Assembly: GCA_000482145.1 (NCBI GenBank)
Contig: AUXH01000189.1
Span: 1 to 29,862 of the forward strand
Reading direction: 5' to 3'
From: Strigomonas culicis
Taxonomy: Eukaryota > Euglenozoa > Kinetoplastea > Trypanosomatida > Trypanosomatidae
Length of the DNA stretch: 29,862 bases
The notes under the pieces were generated by a model. The model was not told where the DNA came from, searched no databases, and was given only the letters and a program-made list of their open reading frames with translations. The stretch's first letter is position 1; each line of letters begins with the position of its first letter. The position numbers were made by a program, and so were the translations under genes. Shown piece by piece: positions 1 through 8,254 of the stretch.

Positions 1-84
1 GTGCAGTGACACGGAGCGCTCGCGCTTCATACGCAGTGTCGGGCGCGCGCTGCGACTGCGGCTGACGGCGTAGCCTCGACCCAT
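1..84 (-). CDS. 5' end of a gene running off the left edge
   Basis: An ATG at 84-82 opens a frame that stays open for 28 codons to the window edge. It begins MGRGYAVSRSRS and is rich in Arg and Ser. The stretch is GC-rich like the other genes here and stops abruptly at an AT-rich spacer exactly at the proposed start. A minus-strand pyrimidine run with an AG about 40 nt upstream (124-125) fits a trans-splice site, supporting this ATG. A basic, Ser/Arg-rich N-terminus could be a mitochondrial presequence, but too little is visible to assign a product. Confidence 0.6.
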   Translation of the reverse strand, partial: MGRGYAVSRSRSARPTLRMKRERSVSLH

Positions 85-123
85 CGGTACCTCTTTGTTG
101 TTGTTGTTTGTTTGTTTTTCTTC

Positions 124-169
124 CTGTTTTGTTTTGTTTTTCCGTATTTGTGAGAGAAAGGGAGAGAAG
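124..169 (-). promoter_or_regulatory. Candidate trans-splice acceptor for the left-edge gene
   Basis: On the minus strand a pyrimidine run (complement of 152-169) is followed by an AG at 125-124, about 40 nt before the ATG at 84. This is the arrangement used for spliced-leader addition in kinetoplastids. The exact AG is an inference. Confidence 0.45.
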
Positions 170-232
170 TAACAGATGCTACGTATGCTCAGAACGCGCA
201 CAAGAGGGATGCTTATCATTGCCTGACGCAAT

Positions 233-235
<3 letters not shown>

Positions 236-265
<30 letters not shown>
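236..265. repeat. (CA)n microsatellite
   Basis: About 15 uninterrupted CA units lie in the spacer. Confidence 0.9.
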
Positions 266-266
<1 letters not shown>

Positions 267-311
267 CCGCCTACAAGAGGAAATGATAAGAAAATGTAGA
301 AACAACAAAAA

Positions 312-361
312 AATACTACATAGAGGGATATATATATATATATATGCCTCTATGTAGTATT
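312..361. repeat. Perfect 15-bp inverted repeat with AT-alternating core
   Basis: The arm at 312-326 (AATACTACATAGAGG) has its exact reverse complement at 347-361. Between them is an alternating AT run that is itself self-complementary (328-345), flanked by a G/G mismatch (327 and 346). The RNA could fold into a nearly continuous hairpin of about 50 nt. It lies between two genes of the same transcription unit. Confidence 0.9.
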
Positions 362-625
362 AGAGCACATGATCAACAACTAGAGAAAACAAAAGAAGAA
401 GAAAAGAAAAAAGAGAGAGTAAAAAAACATGATTCCTCTCTTGTCTCCAATAACGCTTTTCTGTTTCTTATTATCTGTTCTCCTTTTCTTCACCGCATTG
501 CATTCTTCTTTCTTTGTAAAACTGTTGTTGTTGTTGTTGTTTGGTTTGCTATAGTTGAAAGATGTATATATATATATATGTGTGTGTATGCATATGGGGC
601 AGTCTAACAATTATTATATACTTCT

Positions 626-696
626 TTATTTTTTGTTGCGCTTTCGGCGGTTCGAGCGCCCACGGCGCCTTCGCGGTGCCTTTGTTGTTGTGGTCG

Positions 697-745
<49 letters not shown>

Positions 746-961
746 ATCATCATCTGACTGTTGCTGCTGCTGCTGTTGCTGTTGCTGATTCTGTTGCGAT
801 GCCGCGTTCTCCTGTGCCAGCTTCGCCTTGATCTCCATCAGTTCCTTCTCCAGAGCCGCTCGGACGGCGGCCTCGGCGTTGAGCTGCGCCTGCGCAGAGT
901 TATCATTATTATTAACGGTTGGCTGTGTCTGTGGTTGCTGTTGCTGCTGCTGCTGCTGCTG
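626..961 (-). other. Shifted-frame continuation of the lectin (helical, poly-Gln, poly-Asp, basic tail)
   Basis: From the CAG tract down to a TAA at 628-626, a frame offset from the lectin reads like genuine protein. A Gln run leads into an Asn-rich patch, then an Ala/Glu/Leu/Lys helical segment (around ALEKELMEIKAKLAQE), another Gln run, about 18 Asp, a Thr run, and a tail of mostly Arg, Lys and Asn. The two frames meet where a GT at 961-962 interrupts the CTG/CAG periodicity; without those two bases the frame would continue. This could be a sequencing or assembly error in the repeat, a real allele, or a recent truncation. Confidence 0.6.
690..756. repeat. GAC/GAT triplet repeat (poly-Asp)
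   Basis: On the minus strand an almost uninterrupted run of GAC and GAT codons encodes about 18 Asp in the continuation frame of the lectin gene. Confidence 0.85.
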
Positions 962-1013
<52 letters not shown>

Positions 1014-1926
1014 CGCGCGCCACCTTGTTATCGAAGGCCTCCGCCTCCGTGCCGGTCTGCGCCAGCCGCTGCTCGCGCTGCTGCCGGATCTGCTCCTCGA
1101 AGTTGTGGCTGCTGAGCGCACGCACCTGCACGTAGTGGACGTCGTGATTCGTGAAGACGCCCCCGGTGGCGGCGGTAAAGCCGATATGCAGTGGGTGAGG
1201 CAGCGCGGTCAGCGCGATGTTCTGGATGTCCACGCAGGCCTCCTCCGGCCCATTCTCCTTCGACATGAAGAGCTGTAGCCGGCCATTGTCGTAGTGCAGC
1301 CGCGCCACGCTGATCACGTTCGCGTCGCGCGACACGAAGTTCATGACGCAGCTGCCGACACCCTCGTCAAGAAAGTCGCGCTCCGAGTGGTACGGCGTCT
1401 TGTAGGAGGCCTCGTCGATGTTCGCCAGCACGGTGATCTTTGGATTGTCCTTCTTGTTGTCGTTGTCATACGTGTCGAACATAATGCCGATGCCACGGAA
1501 GTGCGGCGGGTGGCCCATCAGTGGGCCGTCCACGGGCACGTTGGGCTCGCCGCTCGTCAGCCAAAAGGCCAGCCCGTCGCCGACGACGCCGCCGAACGGG
1601 TGGATCTGGAAGCCGAAGGTGATCTCGAACCGTTCAAGCGCGAAGGGGTGGCGGTTCCACAGGTGGCCCACGCGGCTGGGGATACGCGGCGTGAGCCGCA
1701 CAAGGCGGTCCGTCACAACGGTCGAGCCGCCGATGATCCAGTCAGCCAGATCCCCCTCGCCGTAGTACGAAGCGAGGATAGGCGACTGGAGGCTGTGGTC
1801 GTCATAGATGAGGTGCCGCGGCGCCTGCGGCATCAGCGTCTCCGCCCCGAAGAGCGCCGCGGTCACACTCGCCGCGGTCAGCAGCAGCGCAGCCAGCAGC
1901 AGGAGGGGGGCGCGTTGGGGGGCCAT
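838..1926 (-). CDS. L-type (legume-like) lectin of the ERGIC-53/VIP36 family, frame broken near its C-terminus
   Basis: This is a 362-residue open frame. The start MAPQRAPLLLLAALLLTAAS is a clear signal peptide. Residues ~45-275 match the carbohydrate-recognition domain of ER/Golgi cargo lectins: GDGLAFW, then FDTYDNDNKKDNP (the Ca2+/mannose-binding loop, very close to FDSFDNDGKKNNP of ERGIC-53), two Cys spaced as in the conserved disulfide, and GFTAATGG followed by NHDV. The family captures high-mannose glycoproteins for transport between ER and Golgi. After a Glu/Gln-rich helix comes about 16 Gln, then at His322 the frame runs into Ser, Asn and a short Arg-rich tail. A coiled-coil-like continuation is present in another frame (see 626-961), so the last ~40 residues here are probably not native. 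No C-terminal membrane anchor is visible in either frame. The lectin call is firm; the C-terminus is uncertain. Confidence 0.9.
932..1011. repeat. CAG triplet repeat (poly-Gln) containing the frame break
   Basis: On the minus strand two CAG blocks are separated by a phase-breaking dinucleotide at 961-962. The upstream block encodes poly-Gln in the lectin frame. The downstream block encodes poly-Ser in that frame and poly-Gln in the offset frame. Confidence 0.9.
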
Positions 1927-2957
1927 CCGGTGTTGGCTCGGATAGTGGTATGCGTACTTGTGTCTTAAGGGTGGTCTTCTTTTTCTTCTTCTTTTGCTAA
2001 AAGGGGGAAGAAGAAAAAAAAAGACAGAGGGATAGAAATAGTATGTTCTATAGAGCGGAGAGAGAAAAAGAAAGAGAGAGAGAGAGGATCAGTTATAACA
2101 AAAAAATCCTGTCTTGTGATTCAATGCCTGCTTGACGGTATGCGTACTTCCATTTGCTAACATATAGTTAACACGCAAAAAAAAAAAAAGTGATTTAGGT
2201 TTGTTTGTTTTTCTCGTTATTATTGGAAGATCTACATTAGCGTTAATAAAAAAAGTGAAAAAAAAAGAGGGGCAGAGGACAGAAGAGGCACTAAGAAAAT
2301 ACAGTAACCAGCACTCCGTTGTTTTGGCAATGGATGCGTTGGTTTCGGTCGAGACCTTCTAATTTTTCTTTTTCATCTTTGTGCATAGTATTTATTCAGT
2401 TGTTTATTTATTTTTAAACTGAGCCTATTCATTATCCGATAATGATAGCTATAGTATATATATAAACAAATTTATGATGAATACCACTATTTAATGACTG
2501 TGGTCTTTATCGTTTCTTCATTCTATTCTTCTTTTTTTCTTGAGTGTGATTGGTTACCACTTCATTGATTTACATTCTTTGTATAAAAACAGATGTCTTT
2601 TTTATACATCGTGTCATCAACGTATACACAGACACATAAAACAATCTGAATAAAGAAAAAAGGTATGCGTACACGCACTACCCATAGTCTTCCACGCAGC
2701 AAAAGAAAAAAAAACACGAAAAAAAGAGATAAAAGAATCTTTTGAGAAAAAAAGAGAGAAAGAAACAGAATAGAATAGGAAACTAAAGCAAAAGGAAAAA
2801 GAATACGTATTTCTTCTTATTTGTTTGTTTGCTTTCATACGTCTTCGAGTCTCCCTCATTTTTCCCGTTGTCCATCCCTCTAATTGTACTCTTTTCTTTT
2901 CTTTTTCGTTCTATCTTTCTCTCTATCTGGATCTGCTGTTAACATACACGCTGCCGC
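1927..2957. other. Intergenic spacer upstream of the lectin
   Basis: About 1 kb of AT-rich, low-complexity sequence lies between the lectin start and the U-box gene stop. It has A-runs, purine-rich stretches and short TA repeats near 2456-2464. No coding region or RNA gene is supported. It contains the presumed lectin splice acceptor and the U-box 3' UTR. Confidence 0.6.
1997..2032 (-). promoter_or_regulatory. Candidate trans-splice acceptor for the lectin
   Basis: The minus strand has a long C/T run (complement of 1999-2032) ending directly in TTTTAG, with the AG at 1998-1997. That predicts a 5' UTR of about 70 nt. It is among the cleanest acceptor candidates in the window. Confidence 0.6.
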
Positions 2958-4898
2958 CTACCTGCCCTCCACGGTGGCCTTGTTCACCCGGTACTGTGCG
3001 ATCTCCTGCTGCAGTGCGACGTCGATGATCATCTCATCCTCATCAAACGTCTCGCCGGAGATGGGGTCGACGTGACCGACCTTCGCGATGGTGTCCTCCA
3101 GCGCGTCAAGCTCGAAGCGGTGGCCGTTCTTCAGCACGACCGGCTCCTTCATGAGCTTCCCGGTGAGGTCGCAGCAGAAGTTGGTGGGGTGCTTCTTTTT
3201 CTTCTTCTTCGAGGGCGACCCCGCGACCGCGGCGACGGACGAGGCGCTCGTGGATGGGCTGCCCGCCGCGGCGCGCTGGCCAATGACGCCGGGCTGCGTG
3301 TTGAAGACGCCTGCCATCGCGAGCTCGCCGAGCAGCTGGCCAAGTGCCAGGTTCATGATCATGGACTGCAGCGCGCCGAGCTGCATCTCGAGCCGCTCGA
3401 TCGCCTCGTAGGCCTCCGCGTCCTCCTTGATCTCCTGCTCCTCCTTCGCGAACTTGGTGTGCAGTAGCGTGACGGACTCGTTCGCCGTCACAACGTACGG
3501 GCTCTCCTCCCGCGCGAAGCAGACGGCGAAGCCCTGTGCGCTCGTGCACTGCGCGCCCGGCCGCAGCGGCTGTTTGTCGCTCGCCACCGTCGTCAGCAGC
3601 ACGTCAAGGCTGCCGGCGAGGTTCACCGGCTCCGTCAGCAGCTTCGCGTTGACGTTGCAGAGACACTCGACCGTGAAGAGGATGGCCAGCATACCGACGT
3701 ACTCGCCGCGGAGCAGGGGCTCCAGGCGCGTCACCTGCTGTGCCAGCAGGGCGAGGGCCTGCTGCAGCGGCGCGGGAACGGGCGCCTGCGGCTTGTACAG
3801 CGTTACGCGCAGCAGCCGCAGCACGGCAAGCGCGGAGTTGAGGTAGGCGTTGTCCGTCTCGTTCTCCTTGAGAGTGCCGGCCGCGCGCGCGCGCTCCCAC
3901 GCCTGCAGCACCGCCATCACGTACGGCACCGCCACCGTCGCGGCGAGTGAGGCCCCGGCGGGCGACGCGAGAAGGCTCTGCTGCAGCAGCTTGTTCGCCG
4001 CCGGCTGGTCGCTGTACTCCAGCAGGTTGTGGACCAGCACGCTGATGTAGCGCAGCGCGACCGCCCACTGCAGCAGCTCCTGCTTCTGCGCGACGGAGAG
4101 CGACGTGACGCTCAACAGCGTCTGCACGCCGCCGAGCGCCCCGAGCCCCTCGCCGCCGCCGTTGGCCGGGTTGCGGTTGAGGCTGGAGAGCGCCCAGCGC
4201 GCCGCGAGCTCCGCCATCAGCTGCTCGAGGATCTTGTGCTGCAGCAGCAGCGTGCTCATGCGGGCAATCTTGGCGGAGAAGGCGCTCACCTTCTGCGTCT
4301 CGACCGCCGTGCCAGCGGTGAAGTAGGATACCGGCGTCGTCAGCTCGTACAGGCAGCGCAGCGCGGCCAGCAGCAGCGGCCACTCGTAGCTCCGGTTACG
4401 CAGGATATCCATCAGCAACAGCGTCAGTCGGTTCTCGTCGCCGCCGCAGAGCTGCTGCAGCAGATCGCCCGCGCGCAGCCGCACGTAGCCGGTGCAGCGG
4501 AATAGCAGCACGGTCAGCATCTCGCGCTGCGCGCCCAGCACAGCCCCGTCGCGCTCCAGTACCTCCTCGAAGCTCGCGTTGAGCTGCTGTACCGTCTGAA
4601 ACAGCTCTCCCGTGCGGAACGCCTCGTCCTCCACGCGCGAGAGGTCGTAGAAGCACTCGAGGCACAGCATCTTCAGCGCGGTCGGCTTTGCGGCGTCGTT
4701 CGCCGCCGCCAGCAGCCGCGCGAGCACCTGCTTGCACACCGGGCGCTGCGCCGCGCCCACGAGGCTGAGCAGCGTCGTCGGGTCCTTCAGCGCCGCGGAG
4801 AGGCTGGACACGTGCGTTACGCTGAGGTCCCCGGGCGGGTGGTTCAACAGCGCGTGTACCGCAGGGCTGATACTAGAGGCGGTTGCTGCGGCAGACAT
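2958..4898 (-). CDS. U-box domain protein with a long helical N-terminal region
   Basis: The protein is 646 residues if it starts at ATG 4898 (MSAAATASS); the frame is open four codons further but only to a GTG. Residues ~1-500 are Leu/Ala-rich helices (for example TLLSVTSL, LLAALRCLYELTT) resembling an ARM/HEAT-type solenoid, with an acidic helix (EEQEIKEDAEAYEAIERLEM) near 480-510. A Lys run at ~564-569 precedes a C-terminal U-box-like fold at ~570-637: FCCDLTGKLMKEPVVLKNGH, then DPISGETF. These match the U-box pattern of F-C-D, L-M-PVVL-GH and P-x-G, without RING zinc ligands. U-box proteins act as E3 or E4 ubiquitin ligases by binding an E2 through this domain. The target is unknown, and the solenoid may bind it. 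Family call good, orthology not assigned. Confidence 0.78.
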   Translation of the reverse strand: MSAAATASSISPAVHALLNHPPGDLSVTHVSSLSAALKDPTTLLSLVGAAQRPVCKQVLARLLAAANDAAKPTALKMLCLECFYDLSRVEDEAFRTGELFQTVQQLNASFEEVLERDGAVLGAQREMLTVLLFRCTGYVRLRAGDLLQQLCGGDENRLTLLLMDILRNRSYEWPLLLAALRCLYELTTPVSYFTAGTAVETQKVSAFSAKIARMSTLLLQHKILEQLMAELAARWALSSLNRNPANGGGEGLGALGGVQTLLSVTSLSVAQKQELLQWAVALRYISVLVHNLLEYSDQPAANKLLQQSLLASPAGASLAATVAVPYVMAVLQAWERARAAGTLKENETDNAYLNSALAVLRLLRVTLYKPQAPVPAPLQQALALLAQQVTRLEPLLRGEYVGMLAILFTVECLCNVNAKLLTEPVNLAGSLDVLLTTVASDKQPLRPGAQCTSAQGFAVCFAREESPYVVTANESVTLLHTKFAKEEQEIKEDAEAYEAIERLEMQLGALQSMIMNLALGQLLGELAMAGVFNTQPGVIGQRAAAGSPSTSASSVAAVAGSPSKKKKKKHPTNFCCDLTGKLMKEPVVLKNGHRFELDALEDTIAKVGHVDPISGETFDEDEMIIDVALQQEIAQYRVNKATVEGR

Positions 4899-4930
4899 GA
4901 CAGTAGGCACAAGATAAACTATAAGAATAG

Positions 4931-4935
<5 letters not shown>

Positions 4936-4964
<29 letters not shown>
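4936..4964. repeat. (TA)n microsatellite
   Basis: A 29-nt uninterrupted alternating TA run lies about 40 nt upstream of the U-box start codon, within the probable 5' UTR. Confidence 0.9.
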
Positions 4965-4968
<4 letters not shown>

Positions 4969-5078
4969 AGTATATGGCGGGTGGACAAGAGAAGAATGAG
5001 AAGAAGAGTGCTTGAAAACTCCTTCCTTCTTTCTTTTTTAGGTAGTTATCTTCGCTATCTGTAAGTATTCGATTCTTC

Positions 5079-5146
5079 CTGTTTTTTTTTTTGCAGTAAG
5101 AAAAAGAAAAAAAGAGAGAAAGACAGAGAGAGAGAAAGAAAAACTC
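5079..5146 (-). promoter_or_regulatory. Possible trans-splice acceptor for the U-box gene
   Basis: The minus strand carries a long C/T run (complement of ~5099-5143). The next AG is at 5080-5079, after a short A-run. The predicted 5' UTR is about 180 nt and would include the (TA)n repeat. An AG nearer the start is also possible. Confidence 0.35.
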
Positions 5147-5982
5147 ATTTTTCAAGGGTGTTGTTCTTTCATGTTTGCGGTGGTCTACACTTACTCACTC
5201 AATACCATTTGAAGTGGGCAGCAGATCCTCTTTAACTTATTGTTGCTTTTGTTTTTTGGTTGGTTCGTTTTTCAGATGGATTAGATTCAGTATTTGTCTT
5301 TGGTATAACAACAGCAACGCAAACTACTTACACATATACGAAAAGAAAAATGGAGGCGAGAGTAAAGTCGTAACACACATTCGTCACTGCTCGGATGAAA
5401 TAGTAAATCATCAGATCCCCCATCGATACGCCTTCGCATGCAAAGAGAGAGGGAGGTTGAAAAGAAGCGTGCGAAAGAAAGAAAAGAGAAAAGAAGAATT
5501 ACGGAGAGAACAATGCACTTTATTCCGCGTGAGCGTTTTTACCATTCAAGCGACGGAATACATTAAACTACCCAATTATTACTTTTTCTTTTGTTTTTCC
5601 GTATCAAGTTTACCGTAAAATATTCTGCTAACCTGTTCCTCATGCTACGTGTGATAAAGAGGTCCTCTATCTCCTCAAAATCCAACGACCCCTGTTGTTG
5701 CAAGGCACAAGAGTGGACGGGACGAATTTCGAAAAGAAAGAAAGAACACTCTTTAAAGTAGAGAAGAGGGGGACCAAGCGAATAAGCAAACTCTTTTACC
5801 ATGATACGCACGTCACGAACGAGAACGAATTGTTCTCTTCTTCATTACACTCCGTACTTACTCCGTCATTTCATTGTCTCCGCGAGCTCAAAAACGCGTT
5901 TTTGATCTCACTTAAAAATAATCCAGTGGTCGTGGGGGAAGGAGGGGGGAGGGCCTGCGCGTCTCGCGGGGCTGCTCGCCCG

Positions 5983-7659
5983 CTACGGGTGCCGCAGCGG
6001 CTGCCCCACCAACAGCTGCTCCTCCGCGTCCTCGATGTCCGCCACGGCGTGGAGCTGCACGTCCACGATGCGGTCCAGTTCCTCGACGAACTTCTGTTGG
6101 GTGAGGGTGTCCGGCCGGCGCCGCGGCGCGACCGGCAGCAGCCACCACAGCACACTCGTGTCCTCCCCGACCGCGCTGCGGAAGTTGTCGAGCGTCGCGT
6201 CCGCGGTGCGCCGCGCCAGGAAGTCGTCCGCGTCCGCTTCCTGCGCGTCGAGCGGGGCGTAGGCACGCCCGTCGTGCGTCGTGCGCTCCGTCTGGGCCCG
6301 CTGCTGGCGCTCCTCGCGCCGCACGAGGCGGTGCCACGATTCCCCGCGGCTGATCGCGAGCGCATTGTTGAGCACCATGATGGTGAGGGTGAACCACATG
6401 CTGGCCGCCAGGATGAAGGCGTAATAGAAGCCGGCATGAAACTGATCTGTGTAGGGCTCCACCATGTAGGCCCACTTCTTTGCCAGGGCGATCATGGTGA
6501 GGATGCTGCCGGCGCCGCACCATAGACTCGTGTACAGCTCCGCCAGCAGGACGTACTTCACGTTATCGTACCCCGCGCACTGGCCCATCACAAAGCAGTG
6601 ATGGCTGTGCTCGTAGACGCAGCAGTCGCAGTACTTGCAGTGGTGCGTGTTCGCGAACTGGTACACCTGGCACTTGGCACAGAACGTGGTGCCGTGGAGC
6701 AGCAGTCGCATCTCCTCCAGCCGTCGCTCTTCCGGAGTCACGGACACGACCGTCGTCGCGCCCACCACCGGCGCCGGCGTGGTGGCCGCAGCGCTCGGGC
6801 CCACAATCACGTCCAGCGCGTCCCGCGCCACCTGCGCGACGCTGCGCAGCGCGATGCCGTGCTGCCGCTTCCGCTCGCGGCGCTCGGCCATGCGGTCGGG
6901 GTTGTCCGCCTCGTTGATGTACGCGGGCCGCCACTGCGCGTCGCTCTCCTCCGAGTCGCTGTCGCCATCCTCTTCGTCGGTGCTCGCCGGCGGCGGCGGC
7001 GGCGGCGGTTGCTTCCTGCGCCGCACGAGCCCCTTGACGTAGGTCTTTCGGGGTGGTTGCGGCCCCTCCGGAGCCGCCGCCGCCTCCTCGCCCTCTTCTT
7101 CTTCCTCCTCGCGCAGCTCCGCCATCTCGAGCGCGTCCACCGCCGCGCGGGCGCGCATCGCGGCCGTCGCGGCGTCGTTCGCGCGCACCTTCGCCTCGGA
7201 GGAGGCCTCCGCGAGCGCCTGCCGCAGCTGCGCCGCGCGCGACATAAACTGCACCTTGGCCTCCGGCGGCCGCAGCGCGGCGGCGTCCGGCGGCGAGGGG
7301 GGCGCCGACGTGGTGGTGGTGGTGGCCGCGGCCGTGCGCGGCTGCTGCGATGGCGGCAGCCTGCTCGCCCAGCGCGTCAGCACGCCGATGACGCGCTCCT
7401 CCACCACGGCGCGCCGCAGCCACGGACGCACCGGCCCCGCGTCGGCGAGACACCCTCGCACGAAGCTCCAGGTCGAGAGCGCAAAGCCCAGGAGATACAC
7501 CACCGCGGCGACGAAAACCACGCAGGTGAGCTTCGTCCCCGACACGCGGTCCAGGCACACGAGCACGGAGCGATGGAGGAGGGTGAAGAAAATGAAAAGA
7601 AACGCCGCGTTGCCCCAGCAGAAGAAGAAGATACGGCTGAACGATTTACACTGCACCAT
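5983..7659 (-). CDS. DHHC-family protein S-acyltransferase with an SHHC active-site variant
   Basis: The 558-residue protein starts at ATG 7659. It has the expected four-TM layout: hydrophobic segments at ~10-28 and ~43-65, a long cytosolic loop, the Cys-rich domain, then two more segments at ~371-393 and ~405-430. The Cys-rich domain has canonical spacing: C327, C330, HC at 340-341, C344, C347, then S352-H353-H354-C355 and C361, followed by GYDN. Residue 352 is normally Asp; here the codon is AGC (6606-6604), so the motif reads SHHC with the catalytic Cys355 intact. The TTxE position after TM4 reads SRGE. Such enzymes transfer palmitate from acyl-CoA to cytosolic Cys residues of membrane proteins. 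The loop carries poly-Glu, poly-Pro and acidic Ser-rich stretches. Family call firm; activity uncertain because of the substitution. Confidence 0.88.
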   Translation of the reverse strand: MVQCKSFSRIFFFCWGNAAFLFIFFTLLHRSVLVCLDRVSGTKLTCVVFVAAVVYLLGFALSTWSFVRGCLADAGPVRPWLRRAVVEERVIGVLTRWASRLPPSQQPRTAAATTTTTSAPPSPPDAAALRPPEAKVQFMSRAAQLRQALAEASSEAKVRANDAATAAMRARAAVDALEMAELREEEEEEGEEAAAAPEGPQPPRKTYVKGLVRRRKQPPPPPPPASTDEEDGDSDSEESDAQWRPAYINEADNPDRMAERRERKRQHGIALRSVAQVARDALDVIVGPSAAATTPAPVVGATTVVSVTPEERRLEEMRLLLHGTTFCAKCQVYQFANTHHCKYCDCCVYEHSHHCFVMGQCAGYDNVKYVLLAELYTSLWCGAGSILTMIALAKKWAYMVEPYTDQFHAGFYYAFILAASMWFTLTIMVLNNALAISRGESWHRLVRREERQQRAQTERTTHDGRAYAPLDAQEADADDFLARRTADATLDNFRSAVGEDTSVLWWLLPVAPRRRPDTLTQQKFVEELDRIVDVQLHAVADIEDAEEQLLVGQPLRHP

Positions 7660-8254
7660 GTTTCTGTGTGGGGGTGTAAAAATGTAAAAGGAAAGAATAC
7701 TGCTTTTACAATGGTGAGTCTCCTCCTGTGATGCCTATTGTTGTGACAGATAATAGTTTGTTTATTTGTTTTTTGGTATTTATTTAGTTACGTATTTCCG
7801 TAACTAGTGTAGTTGTTCTGCAATAAATGGTAATACAAGATTGTAACAGAGAAAAAGAGAGCAATCTGTGATGCACGGGTATACACTCTGTACGTACGTA
7901 TCGTGGTCCTGCGTTCGCTGAGAAAGAGGGAAGAGGAGGAGAGGAGCAGAAATGCAAAAGAAAAAAAAAGAGAGAGTACATTGTACACATGATTCACGGG
8001 AGATAAAACAAAAAGTGCTTTCGTTTGTTTGTTGTTGTTGTTGTTGTTGTTGGTTGGTTGGTTGGCTGGCTGTTGGTTTTGAGGAGGAGCTCGCAATAAT
8101 CTTGTATTAATGATTATAAAGATGAAAATATAGATTTATTATTCGATCATATATATGTATATATGATGCTTATTCGGTTAACTATAGATACCGCATATTG
8201 ATGTATGCTGTGCTTTACTCTTACATCAGCGTTATGTTTTTTTTTTCCTTCCTT
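7660..8254. other. Intergenic spacer upstream of the DHHC gene
   Basis: An AT-rich spacer with a GTT/GGTT repeat near 8028-8070, a short palindrome at 8146-8167 (10-bp arms), and a strong purine block at 7920-7977. No gene is supported. Confidence 0.6.
7918..7977 (-). promoter_or_regulatory. Candidate trans-splice acceptor for the DHHC gene
   Basis: A nearly pure minus-strand C/T tract (complement of 7920-7977) ends in TTTCTCAG, with the AG at 7919-7918. The predicted 5' UTR is about 260 nt. Confidence 0.5.

Larger units (their letters stand above)
85..625. other. Intergenic spacer (lectin 3' side, next gene 5' side)
   Basis: No coding region is supported. The spacer holds a (CA)n microsatellite at 236-265, a perfect 15-bp inverted repeat around an AT core at 312-361, GTT/TA/TG simple repeats near 520-595, and the presumed trans-splice tract of the gene at the left edge. 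Confidence 0.6.
4899..5982. other. Intergenic spacer upstream of the U-box gene
   Basis: About 1.1 kb of AT-rich spacer. It contains a (TA)n microsatellite at 4936-4964, a purine-rich block at 5099-5143 (a pyrimidine tract on the minus strand), and the presumed 3' UTR of the DHHC gene at its right end. A 79-codon frame at 5563-5802 on the minus strand was considered and rejected. Confidence 0.55.

Noticed and set aside
1..84. GC-rich left edge as evidence of a strand switch (plus-strand gene)
   Set aside because: The minus strand gives an ATG-initiated frame open to the edge with a plausible splice tract upstream, so the cluster continues in the same direction.
5563..5802. 79-codon minus-strand frame in the spacer downstream of the DHHC gene, with protein-like stretches
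   Set aside because: Its codons are AT-rich, unlike all neighbours, no pyrimidine tract lies just upstream, and it fits within the expected 3' UTR. It is retained only as a weak possibility.
6598..7731. 377-codon plus-strand frame overlapping the DHHC gene
   Set aside because: It is antisense to a frame with an intact Cys-rich domain and four membrane segments. Its composition is that of a shadow frame.
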